Below are positions 42,922 through 49,778 of a DNA stretch of 49,778 bases, in pieces. Made by a program: the position numbers and the translations under genes. The stretch comes from an uncultured Lachnospiraceae bacterium (lineage in GTDB: Bacteria; Bacillota; Clostridia; Lachnospirales; Lachnospiraceae). Where the stretch lies: the NCBI GenBank assembly GCA_946549035.1, contig CAMNQH010000022.1:1-49778 (forward strand), written 5' to 3'. Each line of letters begins with the position of its first letter. Within the stretch, counting starts at the first letter, position 1. The notes under the pieces were generated by a model that saw nothing but the letters and a program-made list of their open reading frames with translations, was not told the origin of the DNA and searched no databases.

Positions 42922-44286
42922 TCAGTCAGTGGAAAGCTGGATCATTTTTTCCATATCGGAAATCAGTCCTCTGGAGTAGTCCTCTGCTTCTCGGTAAAGC
43001 TGATCGGCTCTTATGTAATCTTCATCCTTTAATGCCTCAATTACTTCAGCGCCATATTTATGGAAACGCTTGTGCTTTGCTTCCATTGCAGTCCAAATGG
43101 GAATAATTTTTGCGGACTTGGGAGTAATGGAATAGTAAAAATGCCCAAATCCACATTTTGAGGAATCAAGCTGCAAGGGCATCACCGTTTTGCTTTCCAC
43201 CATTTTCTTAAGGTTGGTAAGCCAGGTGCGGTGCGCATTGATAGCTCTTTGCATATAACCGGAAAATTCCTGGTTTTTCAGCTGGAAGAGGGGGTCTTCT
43301 GTCATAGAACCCATCTGTTTGATACTGTCGTCTAAGATGCGCTCAATGTCGGCTACCGGATCGGTTGTATTTTTCATATCATGGCTGACAGAACGCATAA
43401 AATCAGTACTCTCTATTAACTGATTCTCCATCTCAGCCATAGAGCTGCTGATTTCCTGACTGACAGCGGCTATGGAGCTGATGGATTCATTGACCTTTGA
43501 TACGTGGCTCTGGTTTGCGTCGTTCAATTCCCATACATGCTCAATCATTCCTGTCATGGAATTTAAGGCGTTGATGGTGCTGGTGGCGCTGTTTACGCTT
43601 TTTTGGGAAGCGCTCCGGATGCCTTCTACGAAATCTCCCATATTTTTGGTGAGCTTTTGGGTTTCTTCCGCCAGTCCCCGGATCTCGTTGGCTACTACGG
43701 CAAAGCCCCGGCCGGCCTGGCCTGCCCTTGCGGCTTCTATAGATGCGTTCAGGGCTAAAAGATTAGTCTGCAGGGAGATGGAATCGATACCGGCAATCAC
43801 TTCATTCATGTTGTCAATTACCTGCATCAGATCGTCCATGTCGCTTTGCATATTCCGGGAAATATCAATGGTCTGTTCAGACAATTCTTTGATTGTAGTC
43901 AGTTCCTTTTGGCTGGATTCTGTTTTTTCAAAGACTTCTTCTGTAGCAGAGGAAACTCGTATGATGGTATTCGTCAGTTCTTCGTGCTGGTTGTTCGCCT
44001 TTCCTGTCATTGTGGAACCGGTAGAGGAACCGAAAATGGCTTCTGTGGCTTTTTCAATATTGTGGGAAATTTCCACAACTTTTTCAATTTGATAGCGCAT
44101 CATCAGTTCCAAAGAGCTGATCTGCATTACGGCCTGGATATTTTTTTCATAAATTTCCGCAAACCGTTGACGGCCGGTCAGAAGACGCTGATATAGTTCA
44201 GATAGCTCCGGTGTTTTGGAGTAATCAGCTTCTTTCAATTCAGAAACTGATTTTACGAGTTTTGTCTTTGTTGTCCCAATATTCAT
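42922..44286 (-). CDS. Cytoplasmic methyl-accepting chemotaxis protein with CZB domain
   Basis: 454-residue chemoreceptor without membrane segments. The signalling hairpin has the highly conserved tip [18 protein letters not shown] (about 200-217). The C-terminal chemoreceptor zinc-binding domain (about 345-450) shows HRTWLTNL (H-x-x-W), CGFGHFYY and a later KHKRFHKYG, giving the 3His/1Cys zinc site. CZB domains elsewhere sense zinc or hypochlorous acid. ATG 44286 is preferred over 44292 from GAGG spacing. No other chemotaxis genes lie in the window. The N-terminal 60 residues are helical with no known ligand domain. Confidence 0.9.
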   Translation of the reverse strand: MNIGTTKTKLVKSVSELKEADYSKTPELSELYQRLLTGRQRFAEIYEKNIQAVMQISSLELMMRYQIEKVVEISHNIEKATEAIFGSSTGSTMTGKANNQHEELTNTIIRVSSATEEVFEKTESSQKELTTIKELSEQTIDISRNMQSDMDDLMQVIDNMNEVIAGIDSISLQTNLLALNASIEAARAGQAGRGFAVVANEIRGLAEETQKLTKNMGDFVEGIRSASQKSVNSATSTINALNSMTGMIEHVWELNDANQSHVSKVNESISSIAAVSQEISSSMAEMENQLIESTDFMRSVSHDMKNTTDPVADIERILDDSIKQMGSMTEDPLFQLKNQEFSGYMQRAINAHRTWLTNLKKMVESKTVMPLQLDSSKCGFGHFYYSITPKSAKIIPIWTAMEAKHKRFHKYGAEVIEALKDEDYIRADQLYREAEDYSRGLISDMEKMIQLSTD

Positions 44287-44489
44287 TTTCATAACCTCGT
44301 TTTCTCTGATTGATATGGCATCTGTAAGCCAGATGATATTGCAGCTTTTCGTACGTCAACCGGGAAAATGTATTTCCGGGTATGTCTGGCGCAATGATGC
44401 TTTAAAGGCTACAATATACTTATAATCATATAATAAGGAATTTTAGGTTTTTTTGCAACCTTTTTCCTAAAATAAATTTGAAATAGTTG

Positions 44490-45992
44490 CTAGAATCGCC
44501 ATAAGATTTCCATAGTATGATTTCCGATGTAGATGACTTGTATCAGCGCGTCGGCGATAGATTGTTGATCCGGGAAGGATAAGGCTTCCCAGTCCGGGGC
44601 GTAATCATACAGGTTTTTGGCAGGAGAGGGACTTTTTTTGGATGAAATTTCCAGCTCTTGCATAAGGTGTTGGCGCTGTGCGTCTAATTGTTCGATTCGC
44701 TGGTTGATATAGGCCATCAGGGTATCTCCGGCTTTGGGAATTTGTTCCAGCAAACAGGCGGTTTCTTCTTTTATTTGCGCCAGACGCAGTGCAGCCTGGG
44801 ACTGGCCCGGGGATTGGAGTGGCAGGGAGTGGGCGGGAGAGGGAAGCTCTTTTAGTTTGTCCTTGATAGCCTGGGCCAGATAAGCTTCCAGGACGGAAGG
44901 GTAGACAGTGCAGCCGCTTCCCTGGGGACATTTTGCGCTTCCGGATTGGCTGCAGACAAAATAGCTGCCCCATTTGGTGTTGGACTTGCGGACTGTCAGG
45001 GCATATCCGCAGTTTTGGCATTTGATTTTTCCTGAGAGCCAGGAGTGCTTTGGCTTGCAGGTTTTTGTGGACCGGCGGTTGTTTTGACAGCGTATCCGGC
45101 AGGCCAGCCAAGTTTTGGCGCAGATAAAGCCTTGGTGAGGGGCCAGTACCAGTTCTTTTTCAGAAAGGCTTTGGCCGGAGGGGTCATCCAGGGCAGGATT
45201 TTGATAAAGATAACAGCCTCGGCCTTCTGTAAAGTCACAGGCAGGGTTGTGTATTTTAGTTCCTTGATTTTGAAAAAAACGGTAGACCTCCAGGTTTGAC
45301 TGGACATAAATGGGACTGCGCAGCAGTTCGCTTAATCGGGACGTCGTCCACCGTGCTCCCCGGAGATGTGGGATTTGATGTTCTTCCAGGTAGCGGACGA
45401 TGTCCCCCAAGGAGTGGGAGGGGTCGGCATACATGGAATAGATGAGCTTTAATTGGCTGCTTTCTTCTGGAACTTCCTGATACATGGAGGTGGAGATTCC
45501 ATGGATGGTTGTTTTTTTCAGGGAAAATCCATAGGGGATGCGGCCGCCCATATAAAAGCCGTGGCGGCTTCTGGCGGCGTAAGAATCTTTTACTCGTTTC
45601 TGGATGGTTTCCCGTTCCAGTTGGGCAAAGACAATGCAGATATTCAGCATTGCCCGCCCGATGGGAGTGGAGGTATCAAATTTTTCCGTGGAAGAGATAA
45701 ATTCCACTTGATAGGCATGAAAGGTGTCCATCATATTGGCAAAATCCAGAATGGAACGGCTGATGCGGTCTAATTTATATACGATAACCCGCCGGATTTT
45801 TCCCGCCTTAATATCCGTCATCATTTGTTCAAAGCCGGGACGGCGGGTGTTTTTACCAGAAAAGCCTTTATCCATATATTCTATATAGGGGTTTCCGTGG
45901 GTTTCATATCGGCAGTATTCTAGCTGGCTTTCGATGGAAATGCTGTCTTTTTTGTCCAGGGACTGGCGTCCGTACAATGCGTCATAGATCAT
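44490..45992 (-). CDS. Large serine recombinase encoded in the cotJ operon
   Basis: 500-residue large serine recombinase. The N-terminal resolvase domain has the nucleophile in YGRQSLDKKDS (Ser11), then YMDKGFSGKNTRRPGFEQM, the VYKLDRISRS arginine motif and the long E-helix (FAQLERETIQKRVKDSY). A Recombinase domain covers about 155-260. A zinc ribbon follows with KCQNCGYAL and FVC...KCPQGSGC (about 320-360). A coiled-coil C-terminus ends the protein. All expected domains are present. ATG 45992 is chosen because it begins the catalytic domain and overlaps the stop of a 58-codon frame. It appears to be the last gene of cotJABC. Such recombinases excise or integrate elements; SpoIVCA does this during sporulation. 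Confidence 0.92.
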   Translation of the reverse strand: MIYDALYGRQSLDKKDSISIESQLEYCRYETHGNPYIEYMDKGFSGKNTRRPGFEQMMTDIKAGKIRRVIVYKLDRISRSILDFANMMDTFHAYQVEFISSTEKFDTSTPIGRAMLNICIVFAQLERETIQKRVKDSYAARSRHGFYMGGRIPYGFSLKKTTIHGISTSMYQEVPEESSQLKLIYSMYADPSHSLGDIVRYLEEHQIPHLRGARWTTSRLSELLRSPIYVQSNLEVYRFFQNQGTKIHNPACDFTEGRGCYLYQNPALDDPSGQSLSEKELVLAPHQGFICAKTWLACRIRCQNNRRSTKTCKPKHSWLSGKIKCQNCGYALTVRKSNTKWGSYFVCSQSGSAKCPQGSGCTVYPSVLEAYLAQAIKDKLKELPSPAHSLPLQSPGQSQAALRLAQIKEETACLLEQIPKAGDTLMAYINQRIEQLDAQRQHLMQELEISSKKSPSPAKNLYDYAPDWEALSFPDQQSIADALIQVIYIGNHTMEILWRF

Positions 45993-46158
45993 GGCTTTGA
46001 TATTTCTGGAAAATACAAAACAGGCTGGCGGCAATTTTTTGTTTTTCCAATGTATAGGCCTGGTCTTTGGGGATCATAGAGCGGTTAATAACGGTAAGGT
46101 GCATGTTATCTTGATGAATTTCCTTCGGCATAGCGCCGGGAGCGCTTTCATAATTCAT
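45982..46158 (-). CDS. 58-residue protein between cotJC and the recombinase
   Basis: ATG overlaps the cotJC stop (ATGA), and the stop overlaps the recombinase start by 11 bases, so it is translated in a coupled chain. The product begins MNYESAPGAMPKEIHQDNMH and contains LTVINRSMIPKDQAYTLEKQ, then a helical end with one cysteine. Small SHOCT-like proteins are often encoded just before serine recombinases. The position fits, but the sequence match is weak. A recombination directionality factor or recombinase partner is a reasonable guess. Confidence 0.7.
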   Translation of the reverse strand: MNYESAPGAMPKEIHQDNMHLTVINRSMIPKDQAYTLEKQKIAASLFCIFQKYQSHDL

Positions 46159-46769
46159 AACGTGCCTCCGCAGGTTGTTTGATACAGGGTATGATAAGCG
46201 GCCCGTACACTATGCAAAGGTTTGCTGCAATTTACCCGATTCGCTTCCCCGAAGCGCTGGAAGTGGACGATTTCCCGTTGGCGAAGGAAGCGGATGGGGT
46301 CGCATACTTCCGGGTCTTTGACCAGGCGCAGAATGTTATCGTAGGTGGTGCGGGCTTTTTGTTCTGCGGCCAGGTCTTCAAATAAATCTGTGATGGGGTC
46401 GCCCTTGGATTGGAATTCACAGGCATTAAAGGGGATGCCTCCCGCGGCTTGGGGCCATAAGGCCAAGGTGTGGTCTACATAATATTTATCAAAGCCGGAA
46501 GCTTTGATTTCTTCCGGAGATAGGTTTTTGGTCAGCTGGTAGACGATGGCGGAAATCATTTCCATATGAGCCAGCTCTTCCGTGCCTATATCGGTAAGGA
46601 CTCCCGCCGCTTCCTTATAGGGCATGGTATATCTCTGGGAGAGATAGCGCATGGAAGCGGCCAGCTCGCCGTCTGGGCCACCAAATTGGCTGATTATGAC
46701 CTGGGCGATCTGAGGATTGGTTTGAGTAATATTTACTGGATATTGTAATCTTTTTTCATAATTCCACAT
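46155..46769 (-). CDS. cotJC: Spore coat protein CotJC (manganese catalase family)
   Basis: 204-residue ferritin-like protein of the Mn-catalase family. Dimanganese ligands are visible in the helices GTEELAHMEMIS (E, E-x-x-H, about 69-80) and REIVHFQRFGEA (E-x-x-H). The fixed CotJC start MWNYEKRLQYPVNI is present, and the rest is helical. It belongs to the inner spore coat and may detoxify peroxide. It starts three bases after the cotJB stop, and its stop overlaps the next small gene. Confidence 0.95.
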   Translation of the reverse strand: MWNYEKRLQYPVNITQTNPQIAQVIISQFGGPDGELAASMRYLSQRYTMPYKEAAGVLTDIGTEELAHMEMISAIVYQLTKNLSPEEIKASGFDKYYVDHTLALWPQAAGGIPFNACEFQSKGDPITDLFEDLAAEQKARTTYDNILRLVKDPEVCDPIRFLRQREIVHFQRFGEANRVNCSKPLHSVRAAYHTLYQTTCGGTL

Positions 46770-46772
46770 AAG

Positions 46773-47036
46773 CTAGAAACATCCTCCTTCCCAAGGCATG
46801 GGCTGGGTAGACCACAGCCATTTTCCTTCCGCTGTGTAGGTGTCGATGGTCAAGGGGCCGTACTGGCACTCGTATTCCTTTAACGCTTTCATACGCAGCT
46901 CTTTGAAATGATTGTAATAAGCCATCGCTTCCTGATCCTCAGGGTGAGTGTCAAGATAGAGGGTGATATCTACGACGGCAAAGCTTACCATATGAATCCA
47001 CTGATATAATTTATAACGTTCCATTTGATTTGCCAT
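46773..47036 (-). CDS. cotJB: Spore coat protein CotJB
   Basis: 87 residues, typical for CotJB. The helical core YKLYQWIHMVSFAVVDITLY, LDTHPEDQEAMAYYNH and the C-terminal YGPLTIDTYT...WLWSTQPMPWEGGC are characteristic. It is needed for coat assembly of CotJC in Bacillus. It starts on the last base of the cotJA stop (TAATG), so translation is coupled. Confidence 0.93.
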   Translation of the reverse strand: MANQMERYKLYQWIHMVSFAVVDITLYLDTHPEDQEAMAYYNHFKELRMKALKEYECQYGPLTIDTYTAEGKWLWSTQPMPWEGGCF

Positions 47037-47245
47037 TATCTATTTACACCCCGCCTTCCATAAAAAGGTTTGTTTAACTCTGGAAAAATAGTTCCGTATG
47101 CCAGGGCCTTATCTACTTCATAAGTGGTATGAAAATGCTGCCAGGGTACATAGGCCATGGCGATAGGCATATTGCTCATATCAAAAGTCTGCTGGCAGGA
47201 ATGGGCGGTACGTTCCTGCTGGCTGCAGTTACAATTTTGCATCAT
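47036..47245 (-). CDS. cotJA: Spore coat-associated protein CotJA
   Basis: 69 residues. The family core is MPIAMAYVPWQHFHTTYEVD followed by ALAYGTIFPELNKPFYG. The N-terminus carries a Cys/Gln-rich stretch. AAAGGAA precedes the start. It is the first gene of the cotJ operon and is preceded by a sigma-E-like promoter. Confidence 0.92.
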   Translation of the reverse strand: MMQNCNCSQQERTAHSCQQTFDMSNMPIAMAYVPWQHFHTTYEVDKALAYGTIFPELNKPFYGRRGVNR

Positions 47246-47275
47246 GATAAAATTCCTTTCTATTTGCTATGTTAT

Positions 47276-47306
47276 AATGTATGTAGAATATTCTAAATTG
47301 TTATTC
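47276..47306 (-). promoter_or_regulatory. Sigma-E-like sporulation promoter of the cotJ operon
   Basis: On the minus strand GAATAACA (47306-47299), about 15 bases, CATACATT (47283-47276). The -10 matches the mother-cell sigma-E form CATACAnT exactly and the -35 is acceptable. It agrees with mother-cell control of cotJ known in Bacillus. If right, it also times the downstream recombinase. Confidence 0.55.
47284..47295. promoter_or_regulatory. 12-base palindrome between cotJ and feo promoters
   Basis: TAGAATATTCTA is a perfect dyad located in the spacer of the cotJ promoter and 23 bases before the feo -35. It could be an iron-regulator or other operator; it does not match a textbook Fur or DtxR box well. 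Confidence 0.35.
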
Positions 47307-47317
47307 CTGTGTGACGA

Positions 47318-47346
47318 TTGACAAGAAGATACAAGAATTTTATAAT
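47318..47346 (+). promoter_or_regulatory. Consensus promoter of feoAB
   Basis: TTGACA (47318-47323), 17 bases, TATAAT (47341-47346), a perfect housekeeping promoter. The start codon of feoA is about 150 bases downstream, leaving a long leader with two short hairpins (GGAAGT-AGG-ACTTCC and TGACG...CGTCA). Confidence 0.85.
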
Positions 47347-47501
47347 GAATAACAGCACCTCTGTGAACAAAAGAACGCGAATCGGTGTGTTCCCTTGTCC
47401 ATTGAGGGCGGCATGGATAAAAGACAAAAGGGGACAGCATTTGGAAGTAGGACTTCCGAATCAGTCCGGATGACGTTGCGTAGCGTCAGAAGGAGGAAAG
47501 G

Positions 47502-47744
47502 ATGACAATTTTGGAAGGGACGAAAGATCATACATATATTGTGACAGGCATCTGCACCCAGGAAGCTGTGATGCGCCGGTTGGAGGCCCTTGGCATCAAC
47601 GAAGGAACACGTCTTATATTGATGAATCAAAAAAAGAACGGAGCTTCGATTATAAAAGTACGAGGAACCCGGTGGGCCATAGGGAAGGATATTGCGGCTG
47701 GAATTACGGTGGAACAGGAACCCGGGGAGGAAGGGAAAGCATGA
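47502..47744 (+). CDS. feoA: FeoA, ferrous iron transport accessory protein
   Basis: 80-residue SH3-like protein. The family pattern is seen in GICTQEAVMRRLEALGINEG, TRLILMNQKKNGASIIKVRG and TRWAIGKDIAAGITV. AAGGAGGAAAGG precedes ATG. It is cytosolic and modulates FeoB. Its stop overlaps the feoB start (ATGA at 47741). Confidence 0.93.
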   Translation: MTILEGTKDHTYIVTGICTQEAVMRRLEALGINEGTRLILMNQKKNGASIIKVRGTRWAIGKDIAAGITVEQEPGEEGKA

Positions 47745-49723
47745 ATACGATACATATTGGATTTGCAGGAAATCCCAATTGCGGGAAGACGACGCTTTTC
47801 AATGCTTATACCGGGGCGAATCTGAAAGTGGCCAATTGGCCAGGAGTAACCGTTGAGAAAAAAGAAGGGGAGACCAGCTATAAGGGCCAGAAATTAAAGC
47901 TGGTGGATCTTCCGGGAATCTACAGTCTGGCTTCATATTCTATGGAGGAAAAAGTTACAAGGCGCTGTATCTTAGAAGAGGATATTGATGTCATTGTCAA
48001 TGTGGTGGATGCTTCGGCCCTGGAACGCAATCTGTATTTGACGCTTCAGTTGTTAGAGCTTGGAAAACCGGTTATTTTGGCATTGAATATGATGGATATT
48101 GTGGAAGAGAGGGGAATGGAGATCGACCTGCATCGGCTCCCGGAGATGCTGGGAGGAATTCCGGTGGTACCGGTTTCCGCCAGAAAACGCTCCGGGCTGG
48201 ATGTGTTGATGCACGCGGCGGTGCATCATTTTGAGGAGCAGCATTCCTCCCGGGCAGTGCAGTATTCCCCCATGCTGGAAGAAAAAATAGCTCGTTTGGA
48301 GGAGGAGCTTGGGAAAAAGAATCCAGAGCTTGCAAACACCCGGTGGCATGCCATTAAGCTGCTGGCAAAGGATGAGGAGGTATGCAGGGCGTATCACATA
48401 GAACTACCGGAGGTTTTGGATCAGAATTATGAGAAGACGATTATCAATGAAAAATACCGTTATATTGAAGAAATTATAGAGGACACGCTGTTTTATAAGG
48501 AAGAGAAAGGTGCGTTTACCGATAAAGTGGACAGGCTTTTGACTCATCCAGTCTGGGGAATGCCGATCTTTTTTGGCGTTATGGCGGTAGTGTTTTTTCT
48601 GACTTTCGCAGTGGGGGATTTTTTGAAGGGATATTTTGAAATTGCATTGGAGCGGTTCTCCGGATTTGTGCTGCAGATCTTTTCTGGTATGGGGGTGGCG
48701 GATTGGCTGACTTCCCTTGTGGTGGACGGGATTATTGCAGGCGTAGGAGGGATCCTTACCTTTTTGCCCAACCTTTTTATACTATTTTTGGCGCTGGCTC
48801 TTTTGGAGGACAGCGGCTATATGGCCAGAGTGGCATATGTCATGGATGGTCTTATGGGAAAACTGGGCTTGTCCGGGAAAGCCTTTTTGCCTATGGTGCT
48901 GGGGTTTGGGTGTACGGTTCCGGCTATTATGGCTTCCAGGTCTTTGGAAAAAGAAGAGGACAGAAGGCGTACCATCTTAATCACCCCTTTTATGTCTTGT
49001 TCGGCCAGACTGCCGATTTATGTGCTGTTCGCTGAAATGTTTTTTGGAAAGTTTGCTATGGCGGCGTCCTTTTCCATGTATGTGGTCGGGCTGTTTGTAG
49101 CGATTGGAGTTGCTTTTTTACTTCATCGGCGGGATAAGGAAAATAACCATACCTTGTTGATCGAGCTGCCGGAATATAAGACGCCCAATGTCCGTACCAT
49201 TGGGATTTATGTGTGGGAGAAGGTGAAGGACTACCTTACCAAAGCAGGGACTACGATTTTTATAGCTTCTATTGTGATTTGGTTCTTGTTAAATTACGGC
49301 GCTTCTGGAATGGTGGAGGATGTTGCCGACAGCTTTGGGGCGTTGATCGGGCATTGGCTGGTACCGGTACTGGCTCCTGCCGGTCTTGGACTGTGGCAGA
49401 TCGGAGTAGCCCTGATCTCGGGTATTTCTGCAAAAGAAGTAGTGGTATCCAGCTTTTGCGTTTTGTTCGGCATAGCGAATGTGAATTCCAAAGAGGGAAT
49501 GGCGGCTTTGACGGACCAGTTGGGAGCCTTTGGCTTCGGGCCATTGAACGCTTATTGTCTGATGCTGTTTTGCCTGTTGTATATTCCATGCGCGGCTACG
49601 ATTGGAACGATCAAAAAAGAAACCGGGTCGGTGGCCTTTACGTTAAAGGCAATTTTGTTCCAGCTTTTGGTAGCCTGGGGAGTGGCTGTGTTGGTGTATC
49701 AGATTGGAAGTCTTTTGATATAA
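47741..49723 (+). CDS. feoB: FeoB ferrous iron transporter
   Basis: 660-residue membrane GTPase for Fe(II) uptake. The G-domain has GNPNCGKTTLF (G1, about 9-19), DLPGIYSL (G3) and LNMMD (G4), followed by the helical GDI-like domain. The membrane part starts near residue 270 with two Gate/Nucleoside-recognition regions; conserved cysteines occur in LGFGCTVPAIMASR and FMSCSARLPIYV. ATG 47741 starts directly at the G-domain and overlaps the feoA stop; an upstream in-frame start would lie inside feoA. A hairpin follows at the window edge. Expression is probably induced by low iron. Confidence 0.97.
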   Translation: MNTIHIGFAGNPNCGKTTLFNAYTGANLKVANWPGVTVEKKEGETSYKGQKLKLVDLPGIYSLASYSMEEKVTRRCILEEDIDVIVNVVDASALERNLYLTLQLLELGKPVILALNMMDIVEERGMEIDLHRLPEMLGGIPVVPVSARKRSGLDVLMHAAVHHFEEQHSSRAVQYSPMLEEKIARLEEELGKKNPELANTRWHAIKLLAKDEEVCRAYHIELPEVLDQNYEKTIINEKYRYIEEIIEDTLFYKEEKGAFTDKVDRLLTHPVWGMPIFFGVMAVVFFLTFAVGDFLKGYFEIALERFSGFVLQIFSGMGVADWLTSLVVDGIIAGVGGILTFLPNLFILFLALALLEDSGYMARVAYVMDGLMGKLGLSGKAFLPMVLGFGCTVPAIMASRSLEKEEDRRRTILITPFMSCSARLPIYVLFAEMFFGKFAMAASFSMYVVGLFVAIGVAFLLHRRDKENNHTLLIELPEYKTPNVRTIGIYVWEKVKDYLTKAGTTIFIASIVIWFLLNYGASGMVEDVADSFGALIGHWLVPVLAPAGLGLWQIGVALISGISAKEVVVSSFCVLFGIANVNSKEGMAALTDQLGAFGFGPLNAYCLMLFCLLYIPCAATIGTIKKETGSVAFTLKAILFQLLVAWGVAVLVYQIGSLLI

Positions 49724-49732
49724 GCTTGGGCT

Positions 49733-49778
49733 ACCCTCTGTGTACAAAGGGACATGCTCCCCCTTGTACACGGAGGGT
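49733..49778 (+). terminator. Hairpin after feoB, cut by the window end
   Basis: ACCCTCTGTGTACAA (from 49733) pairs with TTGTACACGGAGGGT (to 49778) with one mismatch. A T-run cannot be seen because the window ends. Confidence 0.65.

Noticed and set aside
43472..44092. 206-codon plus-strand frame inside the chemoreceptor gene
   Set aside because: Shadow of the minus-strand chemoreceptor signalling domain; low-complexity Ser/Phe-rich product.
47345..47473. 42-codon frame upstream of feoA
   Set aside because: Its ATG falls inside the feo -10 box, so it would not be in the transcript, and it has no ribosome site.
1..49778. tRNA, rRNA, CRISPR, T-box or classic riboswitch signatures
   Set aside because: None was recognised by eye in any intergenic stretch; a covariance-model search would be the decisive test.

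Overview
The window looks like a chromosomal segment of a low-to-mid GC, Gram-positive, spore-forming gut-type Clostridia, most likely Lachnospiraceae. The grounds are a cotJABC spore-coat operon, a SleB-like cell-wall hydrolase, AGGAGG-type ribosome sites, a DUF5717/DUF5716-type gene pair, a DUF134-NifX fusion and AAA-ATPase-like/PDDEXK proteins. No rRNA, tRNA or CRISPR array was seen.

Layout. 1-2.1 kb: an Rpn-type nuclease gene among decayed pieces (an integrase C-terminus and a serine-hydrolase C-terminus). 2.1-6.6 kb: an unknown gene, then a beta-lactam response locus with a class D beta-lactamase-like lipoprotein on + and blaR1-blaI on -. 6.7-8.3 kb: an unknown gene pair that may be one protein joined by a -1 frameshift. 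8.4-16.5 kb: a defence island with type I restriction-modification hsdR-hsdM-hsdS, a RhuM-family remnant and a GmrSD-like DUF262/DUF1524 gene. 16.7-25.4 kb: cell-surface genes, namely a VanY-like D,D-carboxypeptidase, a large secreted leucine-rich-repeat protein, a LytTR/GHKL two-component system, a coiled-coil protein and a MecA/PBP2a-like transpeptidase. 25.6-31.6 kb: an AAA-ATPase/PDDEXK protein, Cdd1-like and DUF1905 proteins, a DUF4153 membrane protein, a Uma2 nuclease and the DUF134-NifX fusion. 31.8-34.1 kb: a lone tyrosine integrase and the SleB-like hydrolase. 34.3-41.0 kb: a four-gene operon of unknown function (giant DUF5717-like scaffold, Hsp70/actin-fold DUF5716-like protein, TPR protein, membrane coiled-coil protein). 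41.1-44.3 kb: an M32 carboxypeptidase and a cytoplasmic CZB chemoreceptor. 44.5-47.3 kb: cotJABC running without a break into a 58-residue protein and a large serine recombinase. 47.5-49.7 kb: feoAB.

How genes work together. The clearest new link is a BlaI regulon. The same operator, TTAC-N4-GTAA, occurs twice before the class D gene, once before blaI, and once about 17 kb away before the PBP2a-like gene. The class D and PBP promoters have the same architecture (TTGACT-N17-TAATAT with the operator over the spacer and -10). This predicts one beta-lactam-sensing circuit that induces both a membrane-anchored hydrolase and a substitute transpeptidase. The second notable arrangement is a serine recombinase translationally coupled to a spore-coat operon. 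The third is the DUF5717/DUF5716/TPR/membrane operon, the best candidate here for an undescribed multi-protein machine.
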